Counted from the stretch's first letter, positions 1 through 15,179 are shown. The stretch is DNA of 64,000 nucleotides from Microbispora hainanensis (GCF_036186745.1 NZ_CP108086.1:1-64000), one strand, 5' to 3'. Numbers and translations are program-made. Notes: generated by a model not told the origin, from the letters alone.

Positions 1-33
1 ATGCGAAAGCCCCGGCCACACCCCGGCCGGGGC
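1..33 (-). terminator. Distal rRNA operon terminator hairpin
   Basis: A perfect 9-bp GC stem pairs 9-17 with 25-33 around a 7-base loop. On the minus strand it is followed by TTTCGCAT. It lies beyond the first hairpin after 5S rRNA and is probably a back-up terminator. The window edge hides the rest. Confidence 0.45.
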
Positions 34-164
34 CACCACCCACCACACCCACACCCACCGCCCACACACACGCAGGAACAAGCAGCGGGAACCAACACCC
101 AGCAACCCGCCGGGGAACACACCCCAGGAACAACCCCGGAAACAAACCCGCGAAAAGAAAGGTG

Positions 165-203
165 CCCGAAAATGCGGAAGGGCCACCCCACAAGGGATGG
201 CCC
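165..203 (-). terminator. rRNA operon terminator after 5S
   Basis: About 20 bases past the 5S 3' end, 180-185 pairs with 198-203 and, after one mismatch, 187-189 pairs with 194-196, leaving the loop ACAA. On the minus strand the stem is followed by a T-rich tract (CATTTTC). Position and orientation fit the main intrinsic terminator of the rRNA operon. Confidence 0.6.
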
Positions 204-221
204 AACCACATATCAAAGATT

Positions 222-338
222 GTCCGGCGGCGTCCTACTCTCCCACACCGTCCCCGGTGCAGTACCATCGGCGCTGACAGGCTTAACTTCCGGGTTCGGA
301 ATGTAACCGGGTGTTTCCCTGCCGCTATGACCGCCGTA
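222..338 (-). rRNA. rrf: 5S ribosomal RNA
   Basis: The minus strand reads as a 5S rRNA of about 117 bases. It has the conserved core around CCGAACCCGGAAGTTAAGC, and the 5' end (ACGGCGG) pairs with the 3' end (CCGCCG). It is the last gene of the operon, about 65 bases after 23S. The ends are estimated from the terminal helix and may be off by a few bases. Confidence 0.93.
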
Positions 339-406
339 ACCCCACGAAACACACAACCTAGTGGTTGCTGTCTCTGAGATCACATAGTGAACGCGAACAT
401 CTATGG

Positions 407-5484
<5,078 letters not shown>

Positions 5485-5508
5485 GCTTGAAAAGAGATCA
5501 CTCTGGCC

Positions 5509-5534
5509 GGCACCCCCGGCTAAGGAAAGGTGCC
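5509..5534 (-). other. Hairpin in the 16S leader
   Basis: GGCACC (5509-5514) pairs with GGTGCC (5529-5534) about 25 bases upstream of the 16S 5' end. It may belong to a processing stem or antitermination structure of the rRNA leader. Only the pairing is seen; the role is inferred. Confidence 0.35.
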
Positions 5535-5600
5535 GTCAAAGGAATCCGCCACCGATGAAAACCACCGGTAGACGGGGTCATGCATGATTCATGCACTGGC

Positions 5601-5630
5601 TTTTAGCACACTGTTGAGTTCTCAAGAAAC
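5601..5630 (-). promoter_or_regulatory. rRNA leader antitermination (boxA-type) region
   Basis: The minus strand carries TTGAGAACTCAACAGTGTGC, a leader motif I recognise from actinomycete rRNA operons just upstream of 16S. It includes the palindrome TTGAGAACTCAA. In this family such leaders bind Nus factors to prevent premature termination. The assignment rests on the motif and its position. Confidence 0.6.
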
Positions 5631-5718
5631 GGACGCGACCACCATCACCCGAAACCCTGAAAGGTCCCACGCTCCGGGGCGTTTCACCGTTTGTTTTTCT
5701 TTTGTCTTGCTGGTCTTA

Positions 5719-5747
5719 ATTCTTCCCGACCGGCTCTTTCGTGTCAA
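5719..5747 (-). promoter_or_regulatory. Candidate rRNA promoter (P proximal)
   Basis: On the minus strand a consensus -35 TTGACA (5742-5747) is separated by 17 bases from AAGAAT (5719-5724), which fits a -10. It lies about 235 bases upstream of 16S, a normal distance for actinomycete rrn promoters, which usually occur in multiples. Confidence 0.5.
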
Positions 5748-5830
5748 ATCCGCCCCACCGGGACTTCATTTGACCCGAAACCCGCCGACCGACAGGAATT
5801 CCGACCCCCCGTTTCCGGGGCAACCCCTCT

Positions 5831-5860
5831 AACTTACCTGATCCCCGAATGTCCGTCGAA
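5831..5860 (-). promoter_or_regulatory. Candidate upstream rRNA promoter
   Basis: On the minus strand TTCGAC (5855-5860) and TAAGTT (5831-5836) are 18 bases apart, a second possible rrn promoter. Apart from these two candidates I see no gene in the 630-base leader between 16S and valS. Confidence 0.25.
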
Positions 5861-6072
5861 TCGCGACGAATCATCCCGAGATCGGGTTCGATAAGAGGGA
5901 GTCGCTGAGATCCTAACAGCCGATCCCCCGAGGGGGATTCAGGCTCGCCGGTCCTCAGCGCGTGCAGAAAGACTAGCACCCACGCGGAGGTGCTGTGCAC
6001 AACTTGGGCAACTTCGTGGTCCTGCCCTGTCTCCAGGGTCTTCAAACCTCAGTCGTCACAAAGCTTGAGACG

Positions 6073-6107
6073 CCTGTGCGCCCTCGTCCACGACGAGGGC
6101 GCACAGG
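6073..6107 (-). terminator. valS terminator hairpin
   Basis: A perfect 15-bp inverted repeat (6073-6087 with 6093-6107, 5-base loop) starts about 9 bases after the valS stop codon. It is very stable and without a long T-tract, as is common for actinomycete terminators. It also separates valS from the rRNA promoters. Confidence 0.75.
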
Positions 6108-6115
6108 AAGACGGC

Positions 6116-8704
6116 CTAAGCCGGCAGGGCGGCGAGCTGGGCTTCGAGACGGGAGATGTCCTCGGCGGCCTGCTCGGCCCGCCGGCGCACCTTCGCCACG
6201 ACGTCCTCCGGCGCCTTGGCCATGAACTGCTCGTTGCCGAGCTTCGCCGTCACCTGGGCCTGCTCCTTGCGTGCCGCGGCCAGGTCCTTCTCCAGCCGTT
6301 TCCGCTCGGCGGCGACGTCGATGGCTCCGGCCGTGTCGATCTCCACGAGCACCGTGCCGACCGTGAGCCGGGCTGTCGGGCTGAAGGTGTCCGTCGGCTC
6401 GTCCAGACGCAGCAGGACGCGGATCGCCCCCTCATGGGCGGCGAGAGCCGTACCGGACAGGGACAGCCGCGCGGCGACCCGCTGGCCGGGCTTGAGGCCC
6501 TGGTCCGAACGGAACCTGCGCACCTCCGTCACGAGATTCTGCAGCGAGGAGATCTCCTGCTCGGCCGCGGGGTCGATCAGCTCGGGCGACGCCGTAGGCC
6601 AGGGAGCGACCACGATCGACTCCCCACCGGTCAGAGCCCGCCACAACTCCTCCGTGACGAACGGCACGAGCGGGTGGAGCAGCCGTAGCAGCGCGTCGAG
6701 GACATGCCCCAGAACCCGCTTGGTGTTCTCGGCCACCACGCCGCCCTCGGCGAACTGGACCTTGGCCAGCTCGACATACCAGTCGAAGACCTCGTCCCAG
6801 GCGAAGTGGTAGAGCGCGTCGGACGCCTTGGCGAACTCGAACTCCTCGAAGGCCGCGTCGACGCTGGTGACGACCTCCTGCAGGCGCGACAGGATCCACC
6901 GGTCGGCCGAGGTGAGCTCTTCGGGCAGACCGTCGGAGACGGCGCCGTTCATCAGCGCGAAGCGGGTGGCGTTCCAGATCTTGTTGCAGAAGTTGCGGGA
7001 TCCGGCCGCCCAGTCCTCGCTGATCGCCACGTCTGAGCCGGGGTTGGCACCGCGCAGGAGCGTGAAGCGCGTGGCGTCCGCGCCGTACCGCTCGATCCAG
7101 TCGAGCGGGTCGACGACGTTGCCGAACGACTTCGACATCTTCTTGCCGAACTGGTCGCGCACCATGCCGTGCAGGGCCACGGTGCGGAACGGCGGCTGGC
7201 CGTCCATCGCGTACAACCCGAACATCATCATCCGGGCGACCCAGAAGAACAGGATGTCGTAGCCGGTGACGAGCACGGTCGTCGGATAGAAGCGGGCCAG
7301 ATCGGGTGTGGCGTCGGGCCAGCCCAGCGTGGAGAACGGCCACAGACCGGAGGAGAACCAGGTGTCGAGGACGTCCTGGTCCTGCTCGTAACCGGCCGGC
7401 GGCTCCTCGTCCGGCCCCACGCAGACCATGTCGCCGTCCGGGCCGTACCAGACGGGGATCCTGTGTCCCCACCACAGCTGGCGCGAGATGCACCAGTCGT
7501 GCATGTCGTCGACCCAGTCGAAGTAGCGCTTGGCCAGCTCCGGCGGGTGGATGCGGGTGCGGCCGTCACGCACCGCGTCGCCCGCGGCCTTCGCCAGCGG
7601 GGTGACGTTGACGAACCACTGCAGCGACAGCCGCGGCTCCACCACGGTCTTGCAGCGGGAGCAGTGTCCGACGGAGTGCACGTAGGGCCGCTTCTCGGCG
7701 ACGATGCGGCCCTGCTCGCGCAGCGCGGCGACCACGGCGGGCCGCGCCTCGAACCGGTCGAGCCCCTCGAAGGGCCCGTGGGCGGTGATGATTCCGCGCT
7801 CGTCCATGATGACGAGCGACTCCAGCGAGTGGCGGCGCCCGATCTCGAAGTCGTTCGGGTCGTGCGCGGGGGTGACCTTGACCGCGCCGGTGCCGAAGGA
7901 CGGGTCCACGTGCGCGTCCGCGACGATCGGGATGCGCCGGCCGGTGAGCGGGACCTCGACGTACTTGCCGACAAGGTGCGCGTAGCGCTCGTCGGCGGGG
8001 TGGACGGCGACAGCGGTGTCGCCCAGCATGGTCTCGGCGCGGGTCGTGGCGACGACGATCTCCTCGTCACCCGAGCCGTAGCGGATGGAGACGAGCTCGC
8101 CGTCGTCGTCGCTGTGCTCGACCTCGATGTCGGACAGGGCCGTCAGGCAGCGGGGGCACCAGTTGATGATCCGCTCGGCGCGATAGATGAGCCCGTCGTC
8201 GAACAGCTTCTTGAAGATCGTCTGGACGGCCCGGGAGAGCCCCTCGTCCATCGTGAAGCGCTCACGCGACCAGTCAACGCCGTCGCCGAGCTTCTTCATC
8301 TGACCGAGGATCCGGCCGCCCGACTCCTCCTTCCACTGCCAGACGCGCTCGACGAACGCCCCGCGGCCGAAGTCGTGGCGCGACAGGCCGTCCTTGGCGA
8401 TCTCGCGCTCCACGACGTTCTGCGTGGCGATGCCGGCGTGGTCCATTCCGGGGAGCCACAGCGTTTCCATGCCCCGCATGCGGGCTCGCCGGGTGAGCGC
8501 GTCCTGGATCGAGTGGTCGAGGGCGTGGCCCACGTGGAGCGACCCGGTCACGTTGGGCGGGGGAAGCACGATGCTGTACGGCTCGCGCCCGCTGCCCGGG
8601 TCCGCTGTGAAGTAGCCCGCCGATACCCAGCGCTCGTAGCTCCGGGTCTCGACATCGACGGGCGCGTACTGGGTGGGCAGCTCAGACGTAGTCACGCTGC
8701 CCAA
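6116..8704 (-). CDS. valS: Valyl-tRNA synthetase
   Basis: A class I aminoacyl-tRNA synthetase that charges tRNA-Val with valine in the cytosol and edits mischarged threonine. The 862 residues are full length. The HIGH-type motif is HVGH at residues 57-60 (in [13 protein letters not shown]) and the KMSKS loop is near residue 521. The last 65 residues form the charged coiled-coil arm typical of ValRS that grips tRNA. The called start is TTG at 8704. A GTG three codons downstream is also possible, and neither has a strong ribosome-binding site. It lies 73 bases after clpX on the same strand and may be read through from it; a strong hairpin follows. Confidence 0.96.
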   Translation of the reverse strand: MGSVTTSELPTQYAPVDVETRSYERWVSAGYFTADPGSGREPYSIVLPPPNVTGSLHVGHALDHSIQDALTRRARMRGMETLWLPGMDHAGIATQNVVEREIAKDGLSRHDFGRGAFVERVWQWKEESGGRILGQMKKLGDGVDWSRERFTMDEGLSRAVQTIFKKLFDDGLIYRAERIINWCPRCLTALSDIEVEHSDDDGELVSIRYGSGDEEIVVATTRAETMLGDTAVAVHPADERYAHLVGKYVEVPLTGRRIPIVADAHVDPSFGTGAVKVTPAHDPNDFEIGRRHSLESLVIMDERGIITAHGPFEGLDRFEARPAVVAALREQGRIVAEKRPYVHSVGHCSRCKTVVEPRLSLQWFVNVTPLAKAAGDAVRDGRTRIHPPELAKRYFDWVDDMHDWCISRQLWWGHRIPVWYGPDGDMVCVGPDEEPPAGYEQDQDVLDTWFSSGLWPFSTLGWPDATPDLARFYPTTVLVTGYDILFFWVARMMMFGLYAMDGQPPFRTVALHGMVRDQFGKKMSKSFGNVVDPLDWIERYGADATRFTLLRGANPGSDVAISEDWAAGSRNFCNKIWNATRFALMNGAVSDGLPEELTSADRWILSRLQEVVTSVDAAFEEFEFAKASDALYHFAWDEVFDWYVELAKVQFAEGGVVAENTKRVLGHVLDALLRLLHPLVPFVTEELWRALTGGESIVVAPWPTASPELIDPAAEQEISSLQNLVTEVRRFRSDQGLKPGQRVAARLSLSGTALAAHEGAIRVLLRLDEPTDTFSPTARLTVGTVLVEIDTAGAIDVAAERKRLEKDLAAARKEQAQVTAKLGNEQFMAKAPEDVVAKVRRRAEQAAEDISRLEAQLAALPA

Positions 8705-8777
8705 TTCTAGGGATGTCCGGAAGCCGTCCGAGCCGTCGCCGCACGCCCTGTGGACAACGCCGCGGCGAAGGCCCGTT

Positions 8778-10061
8778 TCAGGCGGACTTCTCCCTGGGGG
8801 TCCGCTGCTGCTTGGCCTGCAGCTGGTCGCGGGGCACCAGGGTCGGATTCACGTGCTCCAGCACGGCCTCGCGGGTGATGACGACGCGGGCCACGTCCTG
8901 GCGGGAGGGCACCTCGTACATCACGGACTGGAGGACTTCCTCCATGATGGCGCGCAGCCCGCGGGCGCCGGTGCCGCGCAGAATGGCCTGGTCGGCGATG
9001 GCCTCAAGGGCGTCGTCGGAGAACTCCAGCTCGACGTTGTCGAGTTCGAGCAGGCGGCGATACTGCTTGACGAGCGCGTTGCGCGGCTCCGTGAGGATCT
9101 GGATCAGCGCGTCCCTGTCGAGGTTGTGCACCGACGTGATCACAGGGAGACGGCCGACGAACTCGGGGATCATGCCGAACTTCAGGAGATCTTCCGGCAT
9201 GACGTCCGAGAAGATGTCGGAGGAGTCCATCTCCTCCTTCGAGTGGATGATCGCGTTGAAGCCGATGCCCTTCCTGCCGACCCTCGACTCGATGATCTTC
9301 TCGAGGCCGGCGAAGGCGCCGCCGCAGATGAACAGCACGTTCGTGGTGTCGATCTGGATGAACTCCTGGTGGGGGTGCTTGCGCCCGCCCTGCGGGGGCA
9401 CGCTCGCCGTGGTCCCCTCCAGGATCTTCAGCAGGGCCTGCTGCACGCCCTCGCCCGACACGTCCCGCGTGATCGACGGGTTCTCGCTCTTACGGGCGAT
9501 CTTGTCGACCTCGTCGATGTAGATGATGCCGGTCTCGGCCTTCTTGACGTCGTAGTCGGCGGCCTGGATCAGCTTGAGGAGGATGTTCTCCACGTCCTCG
9601 CCGACGTAGCCGGCCTCGGTCAAGGCAGTGGCGTCCGCGATGGCGAACGGCACGTTGAGCATCTTGGCGAGGGTCTGCGCGAGCAGGGTCTTTCCCGACC
9701 CGGTGGGGCCGAGCAGCAGGATGTTGGACTTGGCCAGCTCCAGGCCGTCGTCTCGGCCGCGCTCCCCGGACTGGACGCGCTTGTAGTGGTTGTAGACCGC
9801 TACCGACAGCGCCTTCTTCGCCTTGTCCTGCCCGATGACGTACGCGTCGAGGAACTCGTAGATCTCGCGCGGCTTGGGCAGGTTGTCCCACTTGAGCTCG
9901 GAGGATTCGGAGAGCTCCTCCTCGATGATCTCGTTGCAGAGATCGATGCACTCATCGCAGATGTAGACGCCTGGTCCGGCGATGAGCTTCTTGACCTGCT
10001 TCTGGCTCTTGCCGCAGAACGAGCACTTCAGCAGGTCTCCCCCGTCGCCGATGCGTGCCAC
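8778..10061 (-). CDS. clpX: ATP-dependent Clp protease ATP-binding subunit ClpX
   Basis: AAA+ unfoldase that recognises substrates and threads them into ClpP. The protein is 427 residues. The N-terminal C4 zinc-binding domain has CSFCG and CDECIDLC. Walker A GPTGSGKT is near residue 120, the pore loop GYVGED follows, and Walker B is [10 protein letters not shown] chose GTG at 10061 because AAAGGAG lies 9 bases upstream and the protein then begins with the standard [17 protein letters not shown] longer frame to 10139 would add an unconserved N-terminus. It is downstream of clpP1-clpP2 but separated from them by a long hairpin, so it may have its own transcript. Confidence 0.96.
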   Translation of the reverse strand: MARIGDGGDLLKCSFCGKSQKQVKKLIAGPGVYICDECIDLCNEIIEEELSESSELKWDNLPKPREIYEFLDAYVIGQDKAKKALSVAVYNHYKRVQSGERGRDDGLELAKSNILLLGPTGSGKTLLAQTLAKMLNVPFAIADATALTEAGYVGEDVENILLKLIQAADYDVKKAETGIIYIDEVDKIARKSENPSITRDVSGEGVQQALLKILEGTTASVPPQGGRKHPHQEFIQIDTTNVLFICGGAFAGLEKIIESRVGRKGIGFNAIIHSKEEMDSSDIFSDVMPEDLLKFGMIPEFVGRLPVITSVHNLDRDALIQILTEPRNALVKQYRRLLELDNVELEFSDDALEAIADQAILRGTGARGLRAIMEEVLQSVMYEVPSRQDVARVVITREAVLEHVNPTLVPRDQLQAKQQRTPREKSA

Positions 10062-10248
10062 CCCAGATACTCCTTTGCGTGGGACCGCCCCTGCCGCCGC
10101 GGTCGCTTCCGTCCGCACCCTGCTCGCGATCCGGCTCATGGTTCTGAGTCATGATCCGACGATCGCGATCCGGTGCGAAAACGTCATCCCGCTCAGGTTT
10201 CGACGTTACCGTCTCTCGGGCCCTCAGTGAGCCCCCTAGCGGTGAGTC

Positions 10249-10285
10249 GCACCGGAACGTGCCCAAATGGGCACCGTTCCGGTGC
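10249..10285 (-). terminator. Hairpin between clpP2 and clpX
   Basis: A 16-17 bp inverted repeat with a single bulge (10249-10265 against 10268-10285) and a 2-base loop lies 10 bases after the clpP2 stop. It probably ends or attenuates the clpP1-clpP2 transcript before clpX. Confidence 0.65.
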
Positions 10286-10295
10286 GGCAACTCCC

Positions 10296-10943
10296 TCAGG
10301 AAGCGGCGACCGCCGCCGCGCGCTTCTTCCGCGACGGGATGATGTCGTCCACCAGCCCGTACGCCTTCGCCTCCTCGGCGCTGAGGATCTTGTCACGCTC
10401 GATGTCCTTGCGGACCTCGTCGGCCGACTTGCCCGAGTGCTTGGCCACGATCTCCTCGAGCAGCGACCGCATCCGCAGGATCTCACGAGCCTGGATCTCG
10501 ATGTCGCTGCCCTGGCCGCCGCCCTCGGTGTAGGGCTGGTGGATCAGAACGCGGGCGTTGGGCAGGGCGAACCGCTTGCCCGGGGTGCCGCCGGCCAGCA
10601 GGACCGCGGCGGCCGAGGCCGCCTGCCCAAGGCAGACCGTCTGGATCTCGGGCCGGACGAACTGCATGGTGTCGTAGATCGCGGTCATCGCGGTGAACGA
10701 GCCACCCGGCGAGTTGATGTACATGCTGATGTCGCGATCCGGGTCGAGCGACTCCAGCGTCAGCAGCTGCGCCATCACGTCGTTCGCCGAAGCGTCGTCG
10801 ATCTGGACGCCGAGGAAGATGATGCGGTCCTCGAACAGCTTGTTGTAGGGGTTCATCTCCTTGACGCCGTACGACGTGCGCTCGACGAAGGAGGGAAGGA
10901 CGTAGCGGCCGTTGATGTCACCCGGCCGGATCAGCTCACTCAT
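10296..10943 (-). CDS. clpP2: ATP-dependent Clp protease proteolytic subunit ClpP2
   Basis: Serine protease ring subunit of 215 residues; in actinobacteria it assembles with ClpP1 into a mixed tetradecamer. The catalytic serine lies in GQAASAAAV and the histidine in [10 protein letters not shown]. The N-terminus [21 protein letters not shown] and the basic C-terminal tail are typical of the second paralogue. ATG at 10943 follows a GGAGC ribosome-binding site, 14 bases after the clpP1 stop, so the pair is one operon. A longer reading frame upstream only overlaps clpP1 in another frame. Confidence 0.95.
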   Translation of the reverse strand: MSELIRPGDINGRYVLPSFVERTSYGVKEMNPYNKLFEDRIIFLGVQIDDASANDVMAQLLTLESLDPDRDISMYINSPGGSFTAMTAIYDTMQFVRPEIQTVCLGQAASAAAVLLAGGTPGKRFALPNARVLIHQPYTEGGGQGSDIEIQAREILRMRSLLEEIVAKHSGKSADEVRKDIERDKILSAEEAKAYGLVDDIIPSRKKRAAAVAAS

Positions 10944-10957
10944 CTGGGAAGCTCCAG

Positions 10958-11602
10958 TCACGAGACGGCGCCCTCGGAGGGCACCTGGCGGGCGCTGCGC
11001 ACCACGTGGTCGATGAAGCCGTAGTCCTTGGCCTCCTCGGCCGTGAACCAGCGGTCCCGGTCGGAGTCGCGCTCGATCTGCTCGAGCGGCTGGCCGGTGT
11101 GGAAGGCGATCCGCTCCGCGAGAGTCTTCTTCACGTAGAGCATCTGCTCGGCCTGGATCGCGATGTCGGCCGCGGTGCCGCCGATGCCGCCCGACGGCTG
11201 GTGCATCATGATCCGGGCGTGCGGAAGCGCGTATCGCTTGCCACGGGCGCCGGCGCACAGCAGGAACTGCCCCATGGAGGCGGCCAGTCCCATGGCGACC
11301 GTGCACACGTCGTTCGGCACGTACTCCATCATGTCGTAAATCGCCATGCCGGCGGTCACCGAGCCACCGGGGGAGTTGATGTACATCCAGATGTCGCGCT
11401 CGGGGTCATCGGCGGCGAGGAGCAGGAGCTCAGCGGCCAGCCGGTTGGCCACCTCGTCGTTGACCTGGGTGCCGAGCACCACGATCCGCTCGCGCAGCAG
11501 GCGCTGGTAGAGCTGGTCCTCGAGGCGGGAGGGGCCACCCTCCGGGCTCCGGGCCTCGAAGCCGGAACCACCGGTCGGGAAGAAGGTCGGCGGGCTGGTC
11601 AC
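10958..11602 (-). CDS. clpP1: ATP-dependent Clp protease proteolytic subunit ClpP1
   Basis: Serine protease subunit of 214 residues that pairs with ClpP2. The active-site serine is in GLAASMGQ and the histidine in MMHQPSGG; the hydrophobic [17 protein letters not shown] core is complete. I chose GTG at 11602 because GGAAGGTGA precedes it and upstream codons in frame are unlike ClpP. It is the first gene of a two-gene operon. A 340-base upstream gap holds a ClgR-type palindrome, so it is probably induced by ClgR during proteotoxic stress, as in Corynebacterium and Streptomyces. Confidence 0.94.
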   Translation of the reverse strand: MTSPPTFFPTGGSGFEARSPEGGPSRLEDQLYQRLLRERIVVLGTQVNDEVANRLAAELLLLAADDPERDIWMYINSPGGSVTAGMAIYDMMEYVPNDVCTVAMGLAASMGQFLLCAGARGKRYALPHARIMMHQPSGGIGGTAADIAIQAEQMLYVKKTLAERIAFHTGQPLEQIERDSDRDRWFTAEEAKDYGFIDHVVRSARQVPSEGAVS

Positions 11603-11689
11603 AGCGTCACCTTCCGATGCGTCGTAATCGATTGGCTTTGCTTGTGACCTTAACGCGCGACGCAGACAGGTCATGCCCGTGCGCCGTAC

Positions 11690-11707
11690 TGTTCGCTGAC
11701 GGCGCAT
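11690..11707. promoter_or_regulatory. ClgR-type operator upstream of clpP1
   Basis: The sequence TGTTCGCTGACGGCGCAT contains CGCTGACGGCG, which fits the core CGCYNANRGCG that I recall for the Clp gene regulator ClgR. It is centred about 95 bases upstream of the clpP1 start. ClgR control of clpP1P2 is established in other actinobacteria; here it is inferred from the motif. Confidence 0.5.
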
Positions 11708-11856
11708 GTCCCGCCCGGGACGAGGCCCCCGCGCCACATCGCCCGTGTTCCCCGCCCTAACGGCACGGGCCGGGGCATACAGATCCCGGCCGTACGATTT
11801 GCTCCCCGACACGCGGTAAGAAACATATTTGCAGGGATTTGCCCGAATATAACCGG

Positions 11857-11890
11857 AAACCCCCGGCGCACCCGAGTGCGCCAGGGGTTT
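11857..11890 (-). terminator. tig terminator, distal hairpin
   Basis: AAACCCC-CGGCGCAC pairs with GTGCGCC-AGGGGTTT (about 15 bp with small bulges). It is the second hairpin after the tig stop codon in the transcribed direction. Confidence 0.6.
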
Positions 11891-11904
11891 CACCGTTACC
11901 GCGA

Positions 11905-11932
11905 CACCGATCGGCCTCCCGGCCGATCGGTG
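11905..11932 (-). terminator. tig terminator, proximal hairpin
   Basis: A perfect 12-bp stem (11905-11916 with 11921-11932, loop TCCC) lies 28 bases after the tig stop codon. Together with the next hairpin it separates tig from clpP1. Confidence 0.65.
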
Positions 11933-11960
11933 GCAGAAGTCAGGCGAGAGCCTGGGTGAA

Positions 11961-13355
11961 TCAGCTTTCCTTGGCCTCGTCGGAGGGCTCCCCGGCGCCC
12001 GCCTCCTCGACGCCCACGGCCTCCTGCTCAGGGTTGAGCTCGGCGTAGATGGCCTTGATGTCCACCTCGTTGCCGGCCGTGTCGGTCACCTTGGCCGCGT
12101 CGCCGATGAGGGTCTTGGCCTTCTCGCGCACGATCTCCATCATCGCCAGCGGGAGCTGGTTGTTGTCGGCGAGGTGCTGGGCCAGCGTGTTCGGCGCGAC
12201 GCCCATCTGCATGGCGCGACGCACCACGAAGTCGGTCAGCTCCTGCTCGCTGACGCCGATCTCCTCGGCCTTGACGATCTTGTCGAGGACGAAGCCGGAC
12301 TTCAGCGCCTTGGCCGAGGTCGCCTCGTACTCGGCGAACAGCTCCTCCTCGGTGGTCTGCTGGAGGCGCAGGTACGCCTCGCGGCTCAGACCGCTCTCGG
12401 CGACCTGGTGCTCGAGGTTGTGCTTGCGCGCGTCGATCTCCGCCTGGAGCGCGCTCTCGGGCAGCGGGATGTCGATCTTCTCGAGCAGCGCGTCGAGCGC
12501 CTTCTCGCGGCTCTGCACGACCTGCTCCACCAGCTTGTTGCGGCGAACCTGCTGGCGGATGCTGTCCTTGAGCTCGTCGAGCGTGTCGAACTCGCTGGCG
12601 AGCTGCGCGAACTCGTCGTCCAGCTCGGGCAGGACCTTCTCCTTGACCGACTTGACGTTGATGATCACGTCGGCCTCCTCGCCGGCGTTCTCACCACCGA
12701 CGAGCGTGGTGCGGAAGGTCTTCTCGTCGCCGGCGGCCATGCCCTGCAGGGCGTCGTCCAGGCCCTCCAGGACCGAGCCCGCGCCGACCTCGTACGACAC
12801 GTCGGCGGCCTGCTGCTCGTCGAGGTTGCGGCCGTCGATCTCGGCACGCAGGTCCATGACGACGTAGTCGCCGTTCTGGGCCGGGCGCTCGACGCCGGTC
12901 AGCGTCGCGAAGCGCTGGCGCAGGGCCTCGAGCTGGGTGGTGATGTCCTCGTCGGTCACCTCGGCGGGGTCGACCACGACCTCGGTGCCCTGGTAGTCCG
13001 GGACATCGAAGGCGGGGCGGATGTCCACCTCGGCGGTGAACTCGACCTGCTCGCCGTCCTCGATCTTGGTGACCTCGATCTCGGGCTGGCTGACCGGGAA
13101 GACCTCGGTCTCGTCAACGGCCTGGCCGTACAGCTTGGGCAGGGCGTCGTTCAGGGTCTCCTCGAGAACCACCGCGCGGCCGAAGCGCTGCTCGATGATC
13201 CGGGCCGGCACCTTGCCAGGACGGAAGCCGGGCACGCGCACCTGCTGCGCGACCTTCTTGTACGCGGCCTGCAGGCTCGGCTCGAGCTCCTTGAACGGCA
13301 CCTCGACGGTGAGCTTGACCCGGGTAGGGCTGAGCTCCTCGACAGCGGTCTTCAC
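11961..13355 (-). CDS. tig: Trigger factor
   Basis: Ribosome-bound chaperone with peptidyl-prolyl isomerase activity that shields nascent chains at the exit tunnel. The protein is 464 residues. The N-terminal ribosome-binding domain carries the signature [17 protein letters not shown], followed by an FKBP-like domain (about residues 155-240) and the helical C-terminal domain. The tail is acidic ([15 protein letters not shown]). I chose GTG at 13355 because AAGGAG lies about 10 bases upstream and the protein then starts [18 protein letters not shown]. The clpP1P2-clpX neighbourhood is conserved in actinobacteria. Confidence 0.95.
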   Translation of the reverse strand: MKTAVEELSPTRVKLTVEVPFKELEPSLQAAYKKVAQQVRVPGFRPGKVPARIIEQRFGRAVVLEETLNDALPKLYGQAVDETEVFPVSQPEIEVTKIEDGEQVEFTAEVDIRPAFDVPDYQGTEVVVDPAEVTDEDITTQLEALRQRFATLTGVERPAQNGDYVVMDLRAEIDGRNLDEQQAADVSYEVGAGSVLEGLDDALQGMAAGDEKTFRTTLVGGENAGEEADVIINVKSVKEKVLPELDDEFAQLASEFDTLDELKDSIRQQVRRNKLVEQVVQSREKALDALLEKIDIPLPESALQAEIDARKHNLEHQVAESGLSREAYLRLQQTTEEELFAEYEATSAKALKSGFVLDKIVKAEEIGVSEQELTDFVVRRAMQMGVAPNTLAQHLADNNQLPLAMMEIVREKAKTLIGDAAKVTDTAGNEVDIKAIYAELNPEQEAVGVEEAGAGEPSDEAKES

Positions 13356-13556
13356 GGGGTGGTCTCCTTGATCCAGCATCTGGTGATCGCGGGCACGTCG
13401 TGCACGGCAACCGCGGCACAGTAACGCGCGCCGCGCCCACGTGAGAGGCGCAGGATCACCGTCTCGCCTGCACGCGACCTGTCCGGGCATGCTCGACTGT
13501 GGCGGGTGTCCAACGCCAAGGGCAGTCTAGAGCAGATGAGCCCCGGTAGCGACTGA

Positions 13557-14423
13557 TCAGAGGTCTGCCATGATCTGCCGCAACAGGTCCACCGTCTCCG
13601 TAGGGGTGGTGCTGACCGCGCAGAGGCGTTCCATGACCTCGCTGTAGCGGTCGACCTCTTCCCGTTTGTCCAGGTAGAGCGCACTGGCGAGCTGCTCGAC
13701 ATACACGATGTCGGGCAAGTCGGGATCCGCGAACCGGAGGATGCTGAAGGCACCGCCCTCTGCGGCGTGTCCGCCATAGCTGAACGGAATGACCTGGATC
13801 GTCACGTTCGGCTGGTTCATCAGGTCGATGAGGTGCTGGATCTGACCCCGCATCACGTCGACACCGCCGATCGGCCGGCGCAGCGCCGCCTCGTCGATCA
13901 CGGCCCAGAACTTGGGACTGTTCTCACCGTCGAGGATGCGCTGGCGTTCCAGCCGCAGGTCGACCCGCCTGGCGATCTCCTCCGGCGCCGCTCCGACCGC
14001 GCCGGCCATGATGACGGCCCGCGCGTACTCCTTTGTCTGCAGCAGACCGGGAACGAACTGCACCTCGTAGGTGCGGATGCGCTCGGCGGCCTCCTCCAGG
14101 CCGACGTACGCCTGGAACCACGACGGCAGCAGGTCGTTGAACCGGTGCCACCAGCCGGGCTCGTTGGCCCGCTCGACCAGGTTCATCACGACATCGCGCG
14201 TCTCCTCGTCCTCCACCCCGTAAAGGGCGAGAAGGTCGGCAACGTCGCGTTCCTTGAATCCGACCCGGCCCAGCTCCATCCGGCTGATCTTCGACTCGGA
14301 GGCCCTGATGCACTGGCCGGCCTGGTCGCGGCTGATGCCCTTGCTCTCACGGAGCTTGCGGAGCTGGGACCCGAGAAGGATGCGCAGGGCCGTCGGACCC
14401 GATCCAGCCTGGATCTGTATCAC
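13557..14423 (-). CDS. XRE-family regulator with DUF5753 domain
   Basis: Predicted DNA-binding regulator of 288 residues. An N-terminal helix-turn-helix (about residues 15-70; LRKLRESKGISRDQAGQCI, then SESKISRMELG) is followed by a DUF5753 domain with characteristic segments such as YEVQFVPGLLQTKEYARAV. GTG at 14423 has GGGAGG 5 bases upstream. It diverges from an ATP-binding protein gene, a pairing very common in Streptomyces and relatives, where such loci influence development and antibiotic production. The ligand and targets are unknown. It probably acts on the shared 275-base intergenic region. Confidence 0.85.
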   Translation of the reverse strand: MIQIQAGSGPTALRILLGSQLRKLRESKGISRDQAGQCIRASESKISRMELGRVGFKERDVADLLALYGVEDEETRDVVMNLVERANEPGWWHRFNDLLPSWFQAYVGLEEAAERIRTYEVQFVPGLLQTKEYARAVIMAGAVGAAPEEIARRVDLRLERQRILDGENSPKFWAVIDEAALRRPIGGVDVMRGQIQHLIDLMNQPNVTIQVIPFSYGGHAAEGGAFSILRFADPDLPDIVYVEQLASALYLDKREEVDRYSEVMERLCAVSTTPTETVDLLRQIMADL

Positions 14424-14568
14424 GGCGCCTCCCTCTCACCTCGGCTCTGTGTGCCGCCAAGGGACGACCCGCACGACACCCCCAGCCCACACAGTGTCAC
14501 CACTTCGGGCTCCGATGACAAGGTCTGATCTACGTGTCCCTGACGGTTAGCACGGACAGCTTGTGCGT

Positions 14569-14662
14569 CTGCACATGACAATTGCACGTGCATTTGGGTC
14601 TTGCAGCGACGGGACGCACTGATCCATCATGTCTAGGTGCATATTGGGCCAAAATGTGCACC
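14569..14662. promoter_or_regulatory. Repeated half-sites in the divergent promoter region
   Basis: GGTGCATATT (14636-14645) and AATGTGCACC (14653-14662) form a 9/10 inverted repeat. The half-site TGCACAT recurs near 14570, next to the palindrome GCACGTGC near 14584. The cluster lies between the DUF5753 regulator and the ATP-binding gene and is a plausible operator for the former. Seen: the repeats; inferred: the role. Confidence 0.4.
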
Positions 14663-14699
14663 AGTCCTCGACCTAGGCCAGCGGGAGGTACGGGCAACC

Positions 14700-15179
14700 A
14701 TGTCGGACGAGCCCAAACCCGGCGGCCAGCTGACCCGTGACGTGGGATTCGGCTGGTTCCGGAGGGCGGCAGGGGCGTCCGATACGGCGATGTGCCCCCT
14801 GGCACCACAGGCAGACTCGGTCAAGACCGCGCGTGATGTCACACGTACGACCCTGCGCCAGTGGGGCCTGTCGGAACTGAGTGACGACGCGGCACTGGTC
14901 GTGAGCGAACTGGTGACGAACGCGGTCCGTTACGCGCTGTATCCGGCGCACCGAGCCATCGCCTGCCCTATAACACTGACGCTCCTGCGCATCGCCCCGC
15001 ACGTGTTGCTCGCCGTCTCGGATCCCAGCGACCAGGCGCCGTCGCCCACGCAACCCGACTTCGTCTCCGAGCACGGACGCGGCCTCTACATCGTCGAGAC
15101 CTACAGCCAGGCATGGGGCTGGGACGCACTCGACGAGGGCGGCAAGGCAGTCTGGGCCCTCTTCCGCACCGGCGACTGA
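14700..15179 (+). CDS. ATP-binding protein (GHKL fold, anti-sigma-factor-like)
   Basis: A 159-residue single-domain HATPase_c_2 protein of the SpoIIAB/RsbW-like type. The N-box helix is VVSELVTNAVRYA, G1-like AVSDPSDQ and G2-like GRGLYIVETYSQAWG. The catalytic region looks intact enough to bind ATP. ATG at 14700 has GGGAGG 9 bases upstream and is preferred to an ATG at 14637. It diverges from the DUF5753 regulator; such pairs are abundant in actinomycetes. It may regulate a sigma factor or anti-anti-sigma factor, but no partner is visible nearby. Confidence 0.85.
   Translation: MSDEPKPGGQLTRDVGFGWFRRAAGASDTAMCPLAPQADSVKTARDVTRTTLRQWGLSELSDDAALVVSELVTNAVRYALYPAHRAIACPITLTLLRIAPHVLLAVSDPSDQAPSPTQPDFVSEHGRGLYIVETYSQAWGWDALDEGGKAVWALFRTGD

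Noticed and set aside
7169-8710. 513-codon frame antisense to valS
   Set aside because: High-GC third positions open long antisense frames. The product is low-complexity Asp/Val/Leu/Arg-rich and valS on the other strand is unmistakable.
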